A stretch of 39,585 bases of DNA. It comes from Candidatus Fermentibacteraceae bacterium. GTDB taxonomy: Bacteria > Fermentibacterota > Fermentibacteria > Fermentibacterales > JCC-6. Positions within the stretch are counted from its first letter, which is position 1. Each line of letters begins with the position of its first letter. This document shows positions 1 through 8,367 of the stretch, one piece after another. The translations under genes were made by a program, and so were the position numbers. The DNA lies in assembly GCA_016936235.1 (NCBI GenBank), contig JAFGPK010000043.1:1-39585 (forward strand), given 5' to 3'. Under the pieces are notes generated by a model. It ran no database searches and was not told the DNA's origin. It saw only the letters and a list, made by a program, of their open reading frames with translations.

Positions 1-53
1 GGAAATCCACCGTCATTACAGCCGAAGGCGGGAAGGAAATGCGGGAGGATTGA
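1..53 (+). CDS. 3' end of an upstream gene (partial)
   Basis: Frame 3 is open from the window edge to a TGA at 51-53 and reads about 16 residues ending in ...GGKEMRED. The composition is ordinary for a bacterial C-terminus, and the frame ends about 70 bases before the lipoprotein gene on the same strand. No family can be named from so short a piece. Frame 2 is also open to 58 but gives an unlikely Arg/His-rich peptide, so frame 3 is preferred only weakly. Confidence 0.3.
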   Translation, partial: KSTVITAEGGKEMRED

Positions 54-121
54 CATGAATGCTCAAAGGAGCGAGTATCCAATCATATAACATACGAGTT
101 CAATATTACTGGAGGTTTTGA

Positions 122-898
122 ATGAGACTGTACGCTGCATCATTGACTGTCCTGGCTGTCATCGCCCTGCTCTGGGGCTGCGGCGACTCCGCTACCGAGA
201 TCACCGGCACTCTCCCCGTGGTCACCGGTATTACGGTTGATACCCTGGCAAGCAGGGGCGATACCATAGTCGTCACCTGGACAGCTCTCAGCGGAACCGA
301 TATCGATGGCTATTTTCTCTGGAGCAGGATAAATGTCGGAGACCCTTGGACCCTGCTTGAGGTCCTGGAGACGAACTACGCGGAGCACGTCGCAGACAGG
401 TCCGCGTACTACACTGTAATGGCTTTCGACGGTGATGACACTTCCTCCGGCACCGGAATTCCGGATAATTCCAGAGCTGACAACCTCCCGGAAATCGAGC
501 TGGCTTTCACCGGAAGGCCGGTGGGCTTCCGCGTCGACCTGGAGGGTGATTCCATGGTCACCGGGGATCCGGCTTCATTGACCTTCAGCCAGCAGTTCAC
601 CATCGCCCTGGATCCTTTCAGTGAAGAACTGTACGTCTATCCCGGCACCGCCCACCCGGAATCCTGGCCCGGCGGCGCTCGGACGATGGTGTCGCCCTCA
701 GGAGGGTTTGTGGCACCTTCCCCCAGCGACAGCACTATGTGGAAGGACAGCCTGCTCTGCGGAGGAACCTTCTTCCTCTCACTTGAGAACGGTTATTACT
801 GCAGGCTCAACAGCCAGGAGAGCACACAGGATACACTCCTTGTCGACGGACAGCTGCAGCCTATAATGAATGTAAGGGTGTTCAACCAGACTTGGTAG
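122..898 (+). CDS. Small lipoprotein with a fibronectin-III-like domain
   Basis: 258 residues. The N-terminus is a short hydrophobic signal ending in a lipobox (LLWGC, Cys20), so the mature protein should be lipid-anchored on an envelope membrane. Residues about 33-105 read like a fibronectin type III sandwich: 'PVVTGITVDT', a 'VVTWTA' strand, an 'IDGYFLWSR' strand and a closing 'YYTVMAFDGDD' strand. The remaining 150 residues are beta-rich and of no family I recognise. The start is fixed by a GGAGG at 111-115, six bases before the ATG. It is followed by a hairpin at 933-951 and then by the convergent cyclase gene. Function is unknown; a surface binding or structural role is only a guess. Confidence 0.8.
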   Translation: MRLYAASLTVLAVIALLWGCGDSATEITGTLPVVTGITVDTLASRGDTIVVTWTALSGTDIDGYFLWSRINVGDPWTLLEVLETNYAEHVADRSAYYTVMAFDGDDTSSGTGIPDNSRADNLPEIELAFTGRPVGFRVDLEGDSMVTGDPASLTFSQQFTIALDPFSEELYVYPGTAHPESWPGGARTMVSPSGGFVAPSPSDSTMWKDSLLCGGTFFLSLENGYYCRLNSQESTQDTLLVDGQLQPIMNVRVFNQTW

Positions 899-932
899 GC
901 CGGGAGAGCCCTTCGCGCCAAGGCACTTCCGG

Positions 933-951
933 CAGTCCTTTTTCAGGACTG
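933..951 (+). terminator. Probable terminator between convergent genes
   Basis: A perfect 7-bp inverted repeat, CAGTCCT and AGGACTG with a TTTTC loop, lies 34 bases after the lipoprotein stop and is followed by AATGTTTTA. The stem is short and the T run imperfect, so it may be a weak intrinsic terminator for the plus strand. The minus-strand side has no T run. Confidence 0.45.
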
Positions 952-966
952 AATGTTTTATCCGGG

Positions 967-3900
967 TCAGGGGGACCGGCGGGGCCAGCCCGAGGGCCAG
1001 GGAACCTGCTCCTCGGTGAATCCCGCTGAGAGCAGCTGGACCCTCAGCTCATCGAAATGCTCGAACCCACCGGCGGAAAGCCCGAGAGTCTCTATCATGG
1101 AGAAAGCCTCGGTGAAGTATTCCAGTGCTCCCGACCTGTCTCCGGAACGTACTCTGAGGAGGGCCAGGGACGCCAGTGTGATGGCCTCCACCCTTCGGTT
1201 GCCCGTCTCAACGTTTATCTCCAGGGCTTTTTCATAGCATTCACGAGCCTCTTCAAATCTGTCACGCTCGTAGTAGAGAACTCCCAGATTGACAAGTGTG
1301 ATCCCTTCACTCCTTCTGTTGCCGATCTCCCTGTGCAGCCGAAGGGCCTGTCTGTAATGATCCAGAGCCTGATCCACCTCACCTATGTCTATGAGGGGAT
1401 TCCCGAGATTGCCGAGCGCTATGCCCTCGCTTCTCCTGTCGCCTACTTCCCTTGTCAGGGCCAGGGCCCTCTGGTAGTACTCCACTGATTTTTCCAGGAG
1501 TCCCTGGTCGAAGTAGAAATTGCCGAGGTTGCCTAGAATGACGCCTTCCACCCTGGGATCGCCGGATTCCTGGTTCTTCTCGAGGGCATCGTGAAAGTAC
1601 CTCCCGGCTCCTTCCAGGTCTCCCCTGATCCTGCTCAGTATGCCTAGGTTGCACAGCACCTTCCCCTGAAAACCTTCACGGCCCGTCTCCCTGGCGGATT
1701 CCAGGGCCGTACGGTAGCAGGCCTCGGCTTCGTCCATCCTGCCGGTCATCCTGTATATGCTTCCCAGGGAGGACTGGATCCTGGCCTTCCATTCAGGGAC
1801 ATCCCAGCTGTCGGCAAGCTCCTTCATCGAGACCAGCAGCTCCTCCTGTTCCCTTCGTCTGCCCAGGATGTCCAGTGTGCTCTGCCTGCCGAGCATCACT
1901 TCCAGAAGGCAGCTGACACTCCCCTTGTCCAGAGGCTTTTCGAGGATCCAGGTCTCCAGCTTGTCAGAGAGTTCCAGTGCTCTCTCGTGCTGATACGTCG
2001 CCACCGTTTGACCGAGGCTGACCATGCCCCACCGGATCGCCTTCTCCCTGTCACCGGCCATCTCCCAGTGGTGGGTCAGTAATTCGGCCGTCTCCCTGTC
2101 ATCACCCTCGAGCCCTTCCTCGATGAGCCTGGCGGTCAAACGGTGCAGCACCTTCCTGTTGCTGGCAAGGATAGTGCTGTAGACGGTATCATGGATCAGA
2201 ATGTGCCTGAATTCGTATGCCCGCTCCTTCAAGGCGCCTTTGTCAAGAAGGAACTGCCTCCGTTCAAGGCTGCTGAAGACGGCCGCCGTGTTCTCTCTTA
2301 TACCGAGCTGGTCCAGCAGGCTGCTGTATAGACTGAGCCTGAACTCGAACCCCAGTACTGAGGATTTCTGAAGGCTTCCCCTCTGGTCTTCAGGCAGCCG
2401 GTCAAGTCTCGACTGCAGCAGGCCTGTAAGCGACGAGGGCACGTAGATATCATCGATGGACCTGGAAAAGCTCCATTCACCGTCCTTCAGCTGCAGTAGA
2501 CCGGATTCCACCAGTTCCAGGACCAGTTCCTCAAGGAAGAAGGGATTGCCCTGAGACTGTCGGAGAAGGAAGCTTTCCGTTCTCTCCGAGACCCGGACCG
2601 TCTCTTCTTCGCAGATACCCGACAGCATCCTTGTTATTATCCCCCGGCAGTCCTCCTCTTCCATGGTGGAAACCGTCAGCTCCTCCAGCTGCGCGTAACC
2701 GGGCTTTATGTCGAACTTGACAGGCCTTCCGTCATCCCTCTCGAAACGGCTTATAAGTATGAACAGGATGGGTATGTCGGTGGCGCAGTTCCCTGTGACG
2801 AACTCCAGCACTCCACGGCAGGTCGAATCTATCCACTGGAGATCGTCAAGCACGACGATCAGCCTCCTGCCTGACGCGAGAGCCTTGAGCAGGTTCCTGA
2901 AGGCTATCCTCGTCTCAAGTGCTATTGCGCTGCTGTCAAGGTCCGAGAGCCTTCTGTCTCCTGACCGGATCGAAAGCAGTTCCGCGAGGAAGGGCAGGGA
3001 ATCACTTAAATCATCGTCATCGGTGAATTCGATGATCCTGCGGCTCAGCTCCCGATACTCCAGCCTGCAGCTGGGATCGACCTTGAGGAGGCCCCGAAGG
3101 ATGCCCACCCACAGATGGTACGCGGGTTGTGCGTATGAAAGGGTCTGACCCTGGAGGACCAGTGCTGAGGGATCGTCGTCGATGCTGTCCAGGATGAACT
3201 CGTGGACCAGGCGTGACTTGCCTATCCCGGCTTCGCCCTTCACCTCCACCACAATGTGCCTGGACCCTCCGAGACGGTTTCTCCCGGTATCGCGGGACAT
3301 CTGCCTGTTCATAAGCTCTTTCAGTGCGCCAAGTTCTCGCTCCCTGCCTACGAAGCCGGCGAAATTGACCCTGGACAGCCTTTCCCATCTTGGTGTGCTG
3401 TAGGAAACCCTTTCCGTGGGTCTGAAGGCATGGACCGGCCTGCTTATCCCCTTGAGGTCGACGAAACCGATATCCTCCCAGTGAAACAGCTCCAGGCATT
3501 TCTCGCGGACCGTGTCAGGCAACAGGATCGTGTTCTCCAGCGCGGCCTCCTCCATCCTGGAAGCCAGGTTGACGGTCCTGCCTATTGCTGTCAGATGGCC
3601 GATGGCATCGGGGGCGACCGTGACAGGTCCGCTGTTGATCCCGATCCTGGCGGTGATAGGAACGCCGGTATCGGAGAGTATCTCGTTGGCGGTTCCGATG
3701 GCGCTGAGCATAAGGAGGGCGCAGGATACGGCTCTCTCACTGTCGTTCTCCCCGGATTTCCTGGCACCGAACAGCACCATTATCCGGTCGCCCTCAATCT
3801 TGTCCACATAACCGCCGTATTTCTCGGTTATGTCCACAAGAGCATCCATCACTCCCTTCGAGATATCGTGCACCGCTTCGTGGTCAAGCCTCTCGGAAAG

Positions 3901-4050
3901 CGCGGTGAAACCGCCCAGGTCAAGGAAGAGAACCGCGATATCCCTTCTCTCGCCCGGTCTCAGCTCGCTTCTGTCAGGTATTTCATGGTCATCAGGCAGG
4001 GTATGCTGCACGAGTCTCTTCTTGAGAAAGGACGAGAAATCCTGCGGCAT
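967..4050 (-). CDS. Class III adenylate/guanylate cyclase-ATPase-TPR protein
   Basis: 1027 residues, no signal peptide or membrane segment, so cytosolic. Residues about 36-210 form one class III nucleotide cyclase domain: metal aspartates D44 (FLDLGGF) and D88 (KIEGDR), base-contact lysine K84, and transition-state N161 and R165 (VNLASR). The position that is usually Asp (as in GDxVN) is Arg158. Residues about 230-600 are an AAA/STAND-type ATPase with P-loop GEAGIGKS (272-279) and Walker B LIVVLDD (397-403). From about 680 to 1010 come helical and TPR repeats (repeated NLG...Y...G..EEA...Y..AL units). A GGGAG seven bases before the ATG supports the start. It likely makes a cyclic nucleotide by homodimerising, with the ATPase-TPR part sensing a signal or partner. 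The Arg158 change leaves substrate choice (ATP or GTP) open. Confidence 0.85.
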   Translation of the reverse strand: MPQDFSSFLKKRLVQHTLPDDHEIPDRSELRPGERRDIAVLFLDLGGFTALSERLDHEAVHDISKGVMDALVDITEKYGGYVDKIEGDRIMVLFGARKSGENDSERAVSCALLMLSAIGTANEILSDTGVPITARIGINSGPVTVAPDAIGHLTAIGRTVNLASRMEEAALENTILLPDTVREKCLELFHWEDIGFVDLKGISRPVHAFRPTERVSYSTPRWERLSRVNFAGFVGRERELGALKELMNRQMSRDTGRNRLGGSRHIVVEVKGEAGIGKSRLVHEFILDSIDDDPSALVLQGQTLSYAQPAYHLWVGILRGLLKVDPSCRLEYRELSRRIIEFTDDDDLSDSLPFLAELLSIRSGDRRLSDLDSSAIALETRIAFRNLLKALASGRRLIVVLDDLQWIDSTCRGVLEFVTGNCATDIPILFILISRFERDDGRPVKFDIKPGYAQLEELTVSTMEEEDCRGIITRMLSGICEEETVRVSERTESFLLRQSQGNPFFLEELVLELVESGLLQLKDGEWSFSRSIDDIYVPSSLTGLLQSRLDRLPEDQRGSLQKSSVLGFEFRLSLYSSLLDQLGIRENTAAVFSSLERRQFLLDKGALKERAYEFRHILIHDTVYSTILASNRKVLHRLTARLIEEGLEGDDRETAELLTHHWEMAGDREKAIRWGMVSLGQTVATYQHERALELSDKLETWILEKPLDKGSVSCLLEVMLGRQSTLDILGRRREQEELLVSMKELADSWDVPEWKARIQSSLGSIYRMTGRMDEAEACYRTALESARETGREGFQGKVLCNLGILSRIRGDLEGAGRYFHDALEKNQESGDPRVEGVILGNLGNFYFDQGLLEKSVEYYQRALALTREVGDRRSEGIALGNLGNPLIDIGEVDQALDHYRQALRLHREIGNRRSEGITLVNLGVLYYERDRFEEARECYEKALEINVETGNRRVEAITLASLALLRVRSGDRSGALEYFTEAFSMIETLGLSAGGFEHFDELRVQLLSAGFTEEQVPWPSGWPRRSP

Positions 4051-4259
4051 ACATCATCTCCCGAAGTATGATCTGGTGGTCGGACCCCGAAGCATCCGGC
4101 TCAATATAAGGAAAACGGGTCCTGAAGCAAAAGAGATGCGGGCTGTCAGCTTGATGACGCCATGGGCCGGACCATGTGGGCTTTCAGTCAATACCCGAGA
4201 GAGATAAATCCAGAGTTCATATACATATTGAATAAGATACTAAACTACTACTCAATAGG

Positions 4260-4289
4260 TTGACAATTCATCTTCATGTTGCACATAGT
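4260..4289 (+). promoter_or_regulatory. Sigma70-like promoter of the OmpA-family gene
   Basis: The 274-base gap 4051-4324 is AT-rich in its right half. It contains a consensus -35 TTGACA (4260-4265) and, 18 bases on, CATAGT (4284-4289; 4 of 6 matches to TATAAT), about 35 bases before the ATG at 4325. The left half (4051-4200) serves the divergent cyclase gene, where I see no clear promoter boxes. Confidence 0.5.
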
Positions 4290-4324
4290 AGCTATGTTGA
4301 TTAACATTAACCGAAAGGACAGTT

Positions 4325-6277
4325 ATGAAAAAGGGGTTGCTTCTTTTTTCATCTCTTCTCATTCTGTCGGCCTGTGCTCTTGCACTGCCGTCCTACTCCG
4401 GTCTGCGCGGTCTCAACAGGACGGTTGACGCCAAGCCCATCGGCGCAGGCGAGTTCTCCGTAGCTCTCTTCTCGTTCCTCGGGTTGAGCGACGACACCAG
4501 GTCAGCCATGATCTCCGGTGAAGCGGTGGATGTCACCGATACCGAATACAACGGGACTTGGTTCATCACCACCGCCTTCGGTCTTGGTGACAAGTTCGAG
4601 ATCGCGGGCAGACTGTCCTACGTTTGGAACTGCCTTTCCAGGGAATCCGTCGAGGGTCGTCAGAACCTCTCCGGAGGGGAGAACGACAACGATGACGGCT
4701 TCAGTGAAGCCGGCCTGTACCTGAAGTACGGCACCAATCCCGGCAGCGGGAATCTATGGGTGGGCCTCATGCCCTGGGCGAACTTCAGCATCTACGACGG
4801 CGGCAACAGCCCCTTCGTAATCAACGCCAACGAGTACGACGGCATCTGGCAGCCGGGACAGCCGATGTTCGAGATGCGTCGCCCCATGATAGGCACCGAC
4901 CTCTCGGCCGGTATCGACCTGCTCCTTTCCTACGATCTGCATCCTGTGGTGTGGCACACCAACCTCGGGTACCACTACTTCAAGCAGAACTTCCAGTTCA
5001 CAGACTACAGGTACGGCACCGGCGACACGGTCGCCGTTGACATGGATGTGGAAGACCCTGTCTTCCATCTGGCCATGGGCCTGGAATACCCCATGAAGGG
5101 CCTCACTCTCTTCGCGGAAGCGGAATGGCGCCACTTCATGAAGCGTGATTACGAAGCCGGGGACGAAGAGGACTACGATGACATGATCATCATCCAGCCC
5201 GGCCTCAGGTTCCCTGTTTACGGATGTTTCGCGGTGGATGTGGTGGGCGGATTCTCCATCGACAACTTCGATCCCGATTGGAGCGACCTGGGTCATCACG
5301 CCTACCAGGCCGGGATGGATCCCACGAACGGCTACCGGGCGAATTTCGCGCCATTCCCCGAGGGTTACTATCCCACCTGGGGCGTGGGGGTCAACCTGAT
5401 GTACTCCAGCGACCTTGTGGAAGGTCCTGAGCACGCCGTCATGTCCGGAACCGTGACCGACTCCTACAGCAACGAGCCCATCGAAGCCGTCGTGGCCTTC
5501 CCCGGAGCTGCCGTAGGCTCGGCTACGAGCGACGCCGAGACAGGATTCTACTCCGCGGAAATACCCGAAGGCAGCGTGAACGTATCGGTAACATCACCCG
5601 GTTACGTTGACGGCACAGCGACCGTCCAGGCAGTGGCAGGCCAGGACTTCAGCAGGAACTTCGCCCTCGATCCCATCAAGAACGTCACGGGAACCATCAC
5701 CGACATCGAGACCGGAATGGGTATTGCGGGCAAGGTAACCTTCGACGACGGCATGCCCGTCAGCGCCAACGCCAGCAGCAGCGGCGCCTACGGCATCTAC
5801 GTCCCCGAGGGACAGTGGACCCTCACTGCCAGCGCCAACGGCTACCTGCCCGTCTCCGTGAACATCGAAGTGATGTACGGCGAGGCCAAGGTCGTGGACT
5901 TCCAGCTTGAATCAGTGGCTGTGGAGGAGGGTCAGGTGCTCTCCTTCGACAACATCTATTTCGACTTCAACAGCGCCACCATCAAGCGCGAGTCCTACGG
6001 AGTCCTTGACGAGGTCGTGGCGATTCTCTGCGCCAACCCCAACGCCCAGATCCAGATCGCCGGACATACCGACTCCGATGGCGACGAGAGCTACAACCAG
6101 ACCCTCAGCGAAAACAGGGCGAAGGCCGTGTATGACTACCTTGTCAGCAACGGCGTCGCCTCCGGCAGACTCAGCACCGTCGGATACGGTGAAAGCCAGC
6201 CTGTGGTCCCCAACAACTCGTCCGCCAACAAGGCTCTCAACAGGAGGATCGAGTTCGTAGTCCTCTCCAACAGGTAA
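4325..6277 (+). CDS. OmpA-family outer-membrane protein with two regulatory-like domains
   Basis: 650 residues. The N-terminal signal reads MKKGLLLFSSLLILSAC; it matches a lipobox at Cys17, but signal peptidase I cleavage after ALA is also possible. Residues about 22-370 are aromatic, alternating and glycine-rich, as in an outer-membrane beta-barrel. Two carboxypeptidase-regulatory-like beta domains follow (about 373-450 and 455-530; 'GTVTDSYSNEPIEAVV', 'GTITDIETGMGIAGKV'). Residues about 538-650 are an OmpA C-terminal domain with 'YFDFNSATI', 'GHTDSDG' and 'LSENRAKAV', which holds the Asp and Arg that bind diaminopimelate in peptidoglycan. It should link the outer membrane to the cell wall. 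AAAGGA lies six bases before the ATG. It has its own promoter and a double-hairpin terminator, so it is probably monocistronic and well expressed. Confidence 0.9.
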   Translation: MKKGLLLFSSLLILSACALALPSYSGLRGLNRTVDAKPIGAGEFSVALFSFLGLSDDTRSAMISGEAVDVTDTEYNGTWFITTAFGLGDKFEIAGRLSYVWNCLSRESVEGRQNLSGGENDNDDGFSEAGLYLKYGTNPGSGNLWVGLMPWANFSIYDGGNSPFVINANEYDGIWQPGQPMFEMRRPMIGTDLSAGIDLLLSYDLHPVVWHTNLGYHYFKQNFQFTDYRYGTGDTVAVDMDVEDPVFHLAMGLEYPMKGLTLFAEAEWRHFMKRDYEAGDEEDYDDMIIIQPGLRFPVYGCFAVDVVGGFSIDNFDPDWSDLGHHAYQAGMDPTNGYRANFAPFPEGYYPTWGVGVNLMYSSDLVEGPEHAVMSGTVTDSYSNEPIEAVVAFPGAAVGSATSDAETGFYSAEIPEGSVNVSVTSPGYVDGTATVQAVAGQDFSRNFALDPIKNVTGTITDIETGMGIAGKVTFDDGMPVSANASSSGAYGIYVPEGQWTLTASANGYLPVSVNIEVMYGEAKVVDFQLESVAVEEGQVLSFDNIYFDFNSATIKRESYGVLDEVVAILCANPNAQIQIAGHTDSDGDESYNQTLSENRAKAVYDYLVSNGVASGRLSTVGYGESQPVVPNNSSANKALNRRIEFVVLSNR

Positions 6278-6293
6278 CCGGTACGGATACTGA

Positions 6294-6342
6294 GGGGCGG
6301 TTCTCCGCCCCGGGGGGCGGGGAGACCCGCCCCTTTCTATTT
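6294..6342 (+). terminator. Tandem GC-rich hairpins after the OmpA-family gene
   Basis: Two adjacent hairpins: GGGGCGG-TTCT-CCGCCCC (6294-6311) and GGGGCGGG-GAGA-CCCGCCCC (6314-6333), the second followed by TTTCTATTT. The arms are near-identical, so CCGCCCC of the first can also pair with the second. The second hairpin plus T-rich tail is a good intrinsic terminator for the plus strand. Its tail overlaps the last codons of the convergent gene ending at 6337. Confidence 0.75.
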
Positions 6343-8367
6343 CCCCGTACCCGAACCCTGAAGGAGGGCCCAGAACAGGGACCAGCAACCTGCTCCGAGA
6401 AGGGACAGCACGGCCCCATGATGGGGGAAAAGCACCAGGGGAATGAGAAGCCCGGCGGCAGCGGCGGAGCAGTACTCGGATAGACTGATAAGCCCGATTC
6501 TGCCGGTGCTCCTGCCGCCCAGCCGGACAGCGGCGGACGTAAAGGCGCATCCGCCGGCGGCTCCGCTGGCCAGGGTGCCGGCAAGAAGGGACAGGGACAG
6601 CAGCCGGCCGCCTATCAGCCCTCCATCGTAGAAGTGAAGCATAGCCGCGCAGGCCAGCGCGGCTCCCCCTGAAAGGGATACACCGCTTCGGAGACCGTTG
6701 AGGATCCCGCGCTCCGCAGCCAGGGCGCCAAGGGCTGCGCCTATCATGAACAGACCGGTGACTGCCCCCACCAGCACCCATGAGTATCCAGTGGCGGCCT
6801 GCACCGCCACCAGCGCTATCACCTCCACGGAAAGCCCGGTAAAACCCGCGGAGGCAACACCCATTGCTGTAACGAACCTCCCCGTCATTATGGACGACGC
6901 CGTCATCAGGACCAGGAACAGGATCACAGCCGGATAGACGTACCCACTGCCGGCAGTCCCTCCGGTCCTCACCGACCACAGCATGTGCGCCAGCCTGAAA
7001 CACTCCGGGTGGAGGTCCCTGTTCATCTTTGCTTCCGCTGAGAGCACCTGCTCCCTGAAAGCGTCCACCCTGAGGGAAGAGAGATCGTAGGGAAGGGTAC
7101 CAGAGTTAACGAAACAGCCCTGATAACCAAGTGAATCAAGTGTGGACGCAAGGGCTGATCCCGTTAGGTCGGGTTCCCTACCGTTGCCCATGAGGAAGGT
7201 AAGTCCCGACATGGGCAGGATGCCGATCCATCGGAAGTGCTCATTTGCCGCGAGACGGACTGACATGGCCAGCTCCGCCTCCAGGGGGTGGAGTCTGTTG
7301 GCGCCCCCGGGAATCCGCAGCGCGGCGAGACCGTCAGGGTTCAGGCTGCCTGACAGCACACCCATGAATTCTTCCGTGTAGAACCTGTTGGACAGAAGTG
7401 TCAGGGGCTGTCCGGTTGATACCGTTATCAGGTCGAACTTCTTCTCGGATTCATCAAGGTACTCCCTGCCGTCACCCGGGAGGGTTCCCGGCGGATAATC
7501 CACCGCATCCATCAGAGAGGCATCCGGAACTACGGAGACAGAGCTGTCCACGGTGGGCCATCCGGCCACAAGCTCAGCCTCCTCCGGGGACGACCCTATA
7601 TAGAGGACGCTCTTCGGCATCGCAGCCGACAGGGGTACGACCACCGTCGCCTCGGCGGATTCCATGGAAGGCCATGTGGCCTCCAGGATGCCTCCCCTGA
7701 AAACAGCATGCTGTCCAAGCCTTTCTGCGGTCACTACTTCCCCGTAGGGGGAAGGGAGTACCCTCACATCATCGTAGCCTGTGAAGGACAGCGATCCCAG
7801 CATCTGGCTGAAAGCCGCCGGGATCGACAAAATCTGGCCTGCGATGGTCATCAGGGCAAGGACAGCGCCCCAGGAAGGCCTTCCACAGGCCACTAGGCCT
7901 GCGGCGGATACCAGCACAGACACCGCCAGCATCTCCCCTGCCAGAAGTGATGGAGAAAGAAGGACGAACAGGCCCCCTCCGGCTGCGGCGCCCAGTGCCT
8001 CCAGCGAGTAGACGACGCCTGGTCGACCGAAGGCGAAGGGCTGAATGAAGACTGCGCCGGCAGTGAATCCCAGGGGGAATACCGTTGCGAATAGCGGTAT
8101 GGAGCCGGTCCTTGCCGTCATCACCTGCGCAAAGCCCAGGAAGGGCATCAGAATGACGCCCAGGCGCCAGAACAGCACGTGCCTGGATGTCCTTCCGCCG
8201 ACGGCGGCTCCAATGCCGGAACCGACAATCCATGCAGCCAGTACGACGCCGGAGGCCAGCTCGGCCTGGTGCTCACCGAAGAGGGATTCCCTGAGCACTA
8301 CCGTCTGGACGATGATGGACAGCATCCCTCCGAGGAAGTACGAGGGACCGTTCAGCCTGTCAGTCAC
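6337..8367 (-). CDS. Polytopic membrane protein with spermidine-synthase-like domain
   Basis: 676 residues. Residues about 1-190 and 475-676 are hydrophobic and glycine/alanine-rich, each with several membrane helices. The middle (about 205-430) resembles the spermidine-synthase/methyltransferase fold: 'VLYIGSSPEE' at the nucleotide-loop position, 'FDLITVS', and 'NRFYTEEFM', a signature seen in membrane-fused spermidine-synthase-like proteins. The glycine-rich loop is degraded (GSS rather than GGGxG), so aminopropyl transfer is doubtful. It starts with GTG, overlaps the Memo-AMMECR1 gene by eight bases and is the last gene of the AmmeMemoRadiSam operon. It may act as a carrier or membrane enzyme for that system; this is inferred from position only. 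The mtnP gene in this window would recycle methylthioadenosine if spermidine were made, but no direct link is visible. Confidence 0.7.
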   Translation of the reverse strand: MTDRLNGPSYFLGGMLSIIVQTVVLRESLFGEHQAELASGVVLAAWIVGSGIGAAVGGRTSRHVLFWRLGVILMPFLGFAQVMTARTGSIPLFATVFPLGFTAGAVFIQPFAFGRPGVVYSLEALGAAAGGGLFVLLSPSLLAGEMLAVSVLVSAAGLVACGRPSWGAVLALMTIAGQILSIPAAFSQMLGSLSFTGYDDVRVLPSPYGEVVTAERLGQHAVFRGGILEATWPSMESAEATVVVPLSAAMPKSVLYIGSSPEEAELVAGWPTVDSSVSVVPDASLMDAVDYPPGTLPGDGREYLDESEKKFDLITVSTGQPLTLLSNRFYTEEFMGVLSGSLNPDGLAALRIPGGANRLHPLEAELAMSVRLAANEHFRWIGILPMSGLTFLMGNGREPDLTGSALASTLDSLGYQGCFVNSGTLPYDLSSLRVDAFREQVLSAEAKMNRDLHPECFRLAHMLWSVRTGGTAGSGYVYPAVILFLVLMTASSIMTGRFVTAMGVASAGFTGLSVEVIALVAVQAATGYSWVLVGAVTGLFMIGAALGALAAERGILNGLRSGVSLSGGAALACAAMLHFYDGGLIGGRLLSLSLLAGTLASGAAGGCAFTSAAVRLGGRSTGRIGLISLSEYCSAAAAGLLIPLVLFPHHGAVLSLLGAGCWSLFWALLQGSGTGK

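Noticed and set aside
55-90. An 11-codon ORF (ATG to TAA) with GGGAGG six bases upstream, before the lipoprotein gene
   Set aside because: Too short to judge. The ribosome-like sequence may simply be the end of the upstream gene. No attenuator or regulatory amino-acid run is present.
5912-7003. Long minus-strand frame overlapping the OmpA gene and the membrane protein
   Set aside because: Arg-rich low-quality translation antisense to a clear OmpA domain; a shadow of GC-rich coding sequence.
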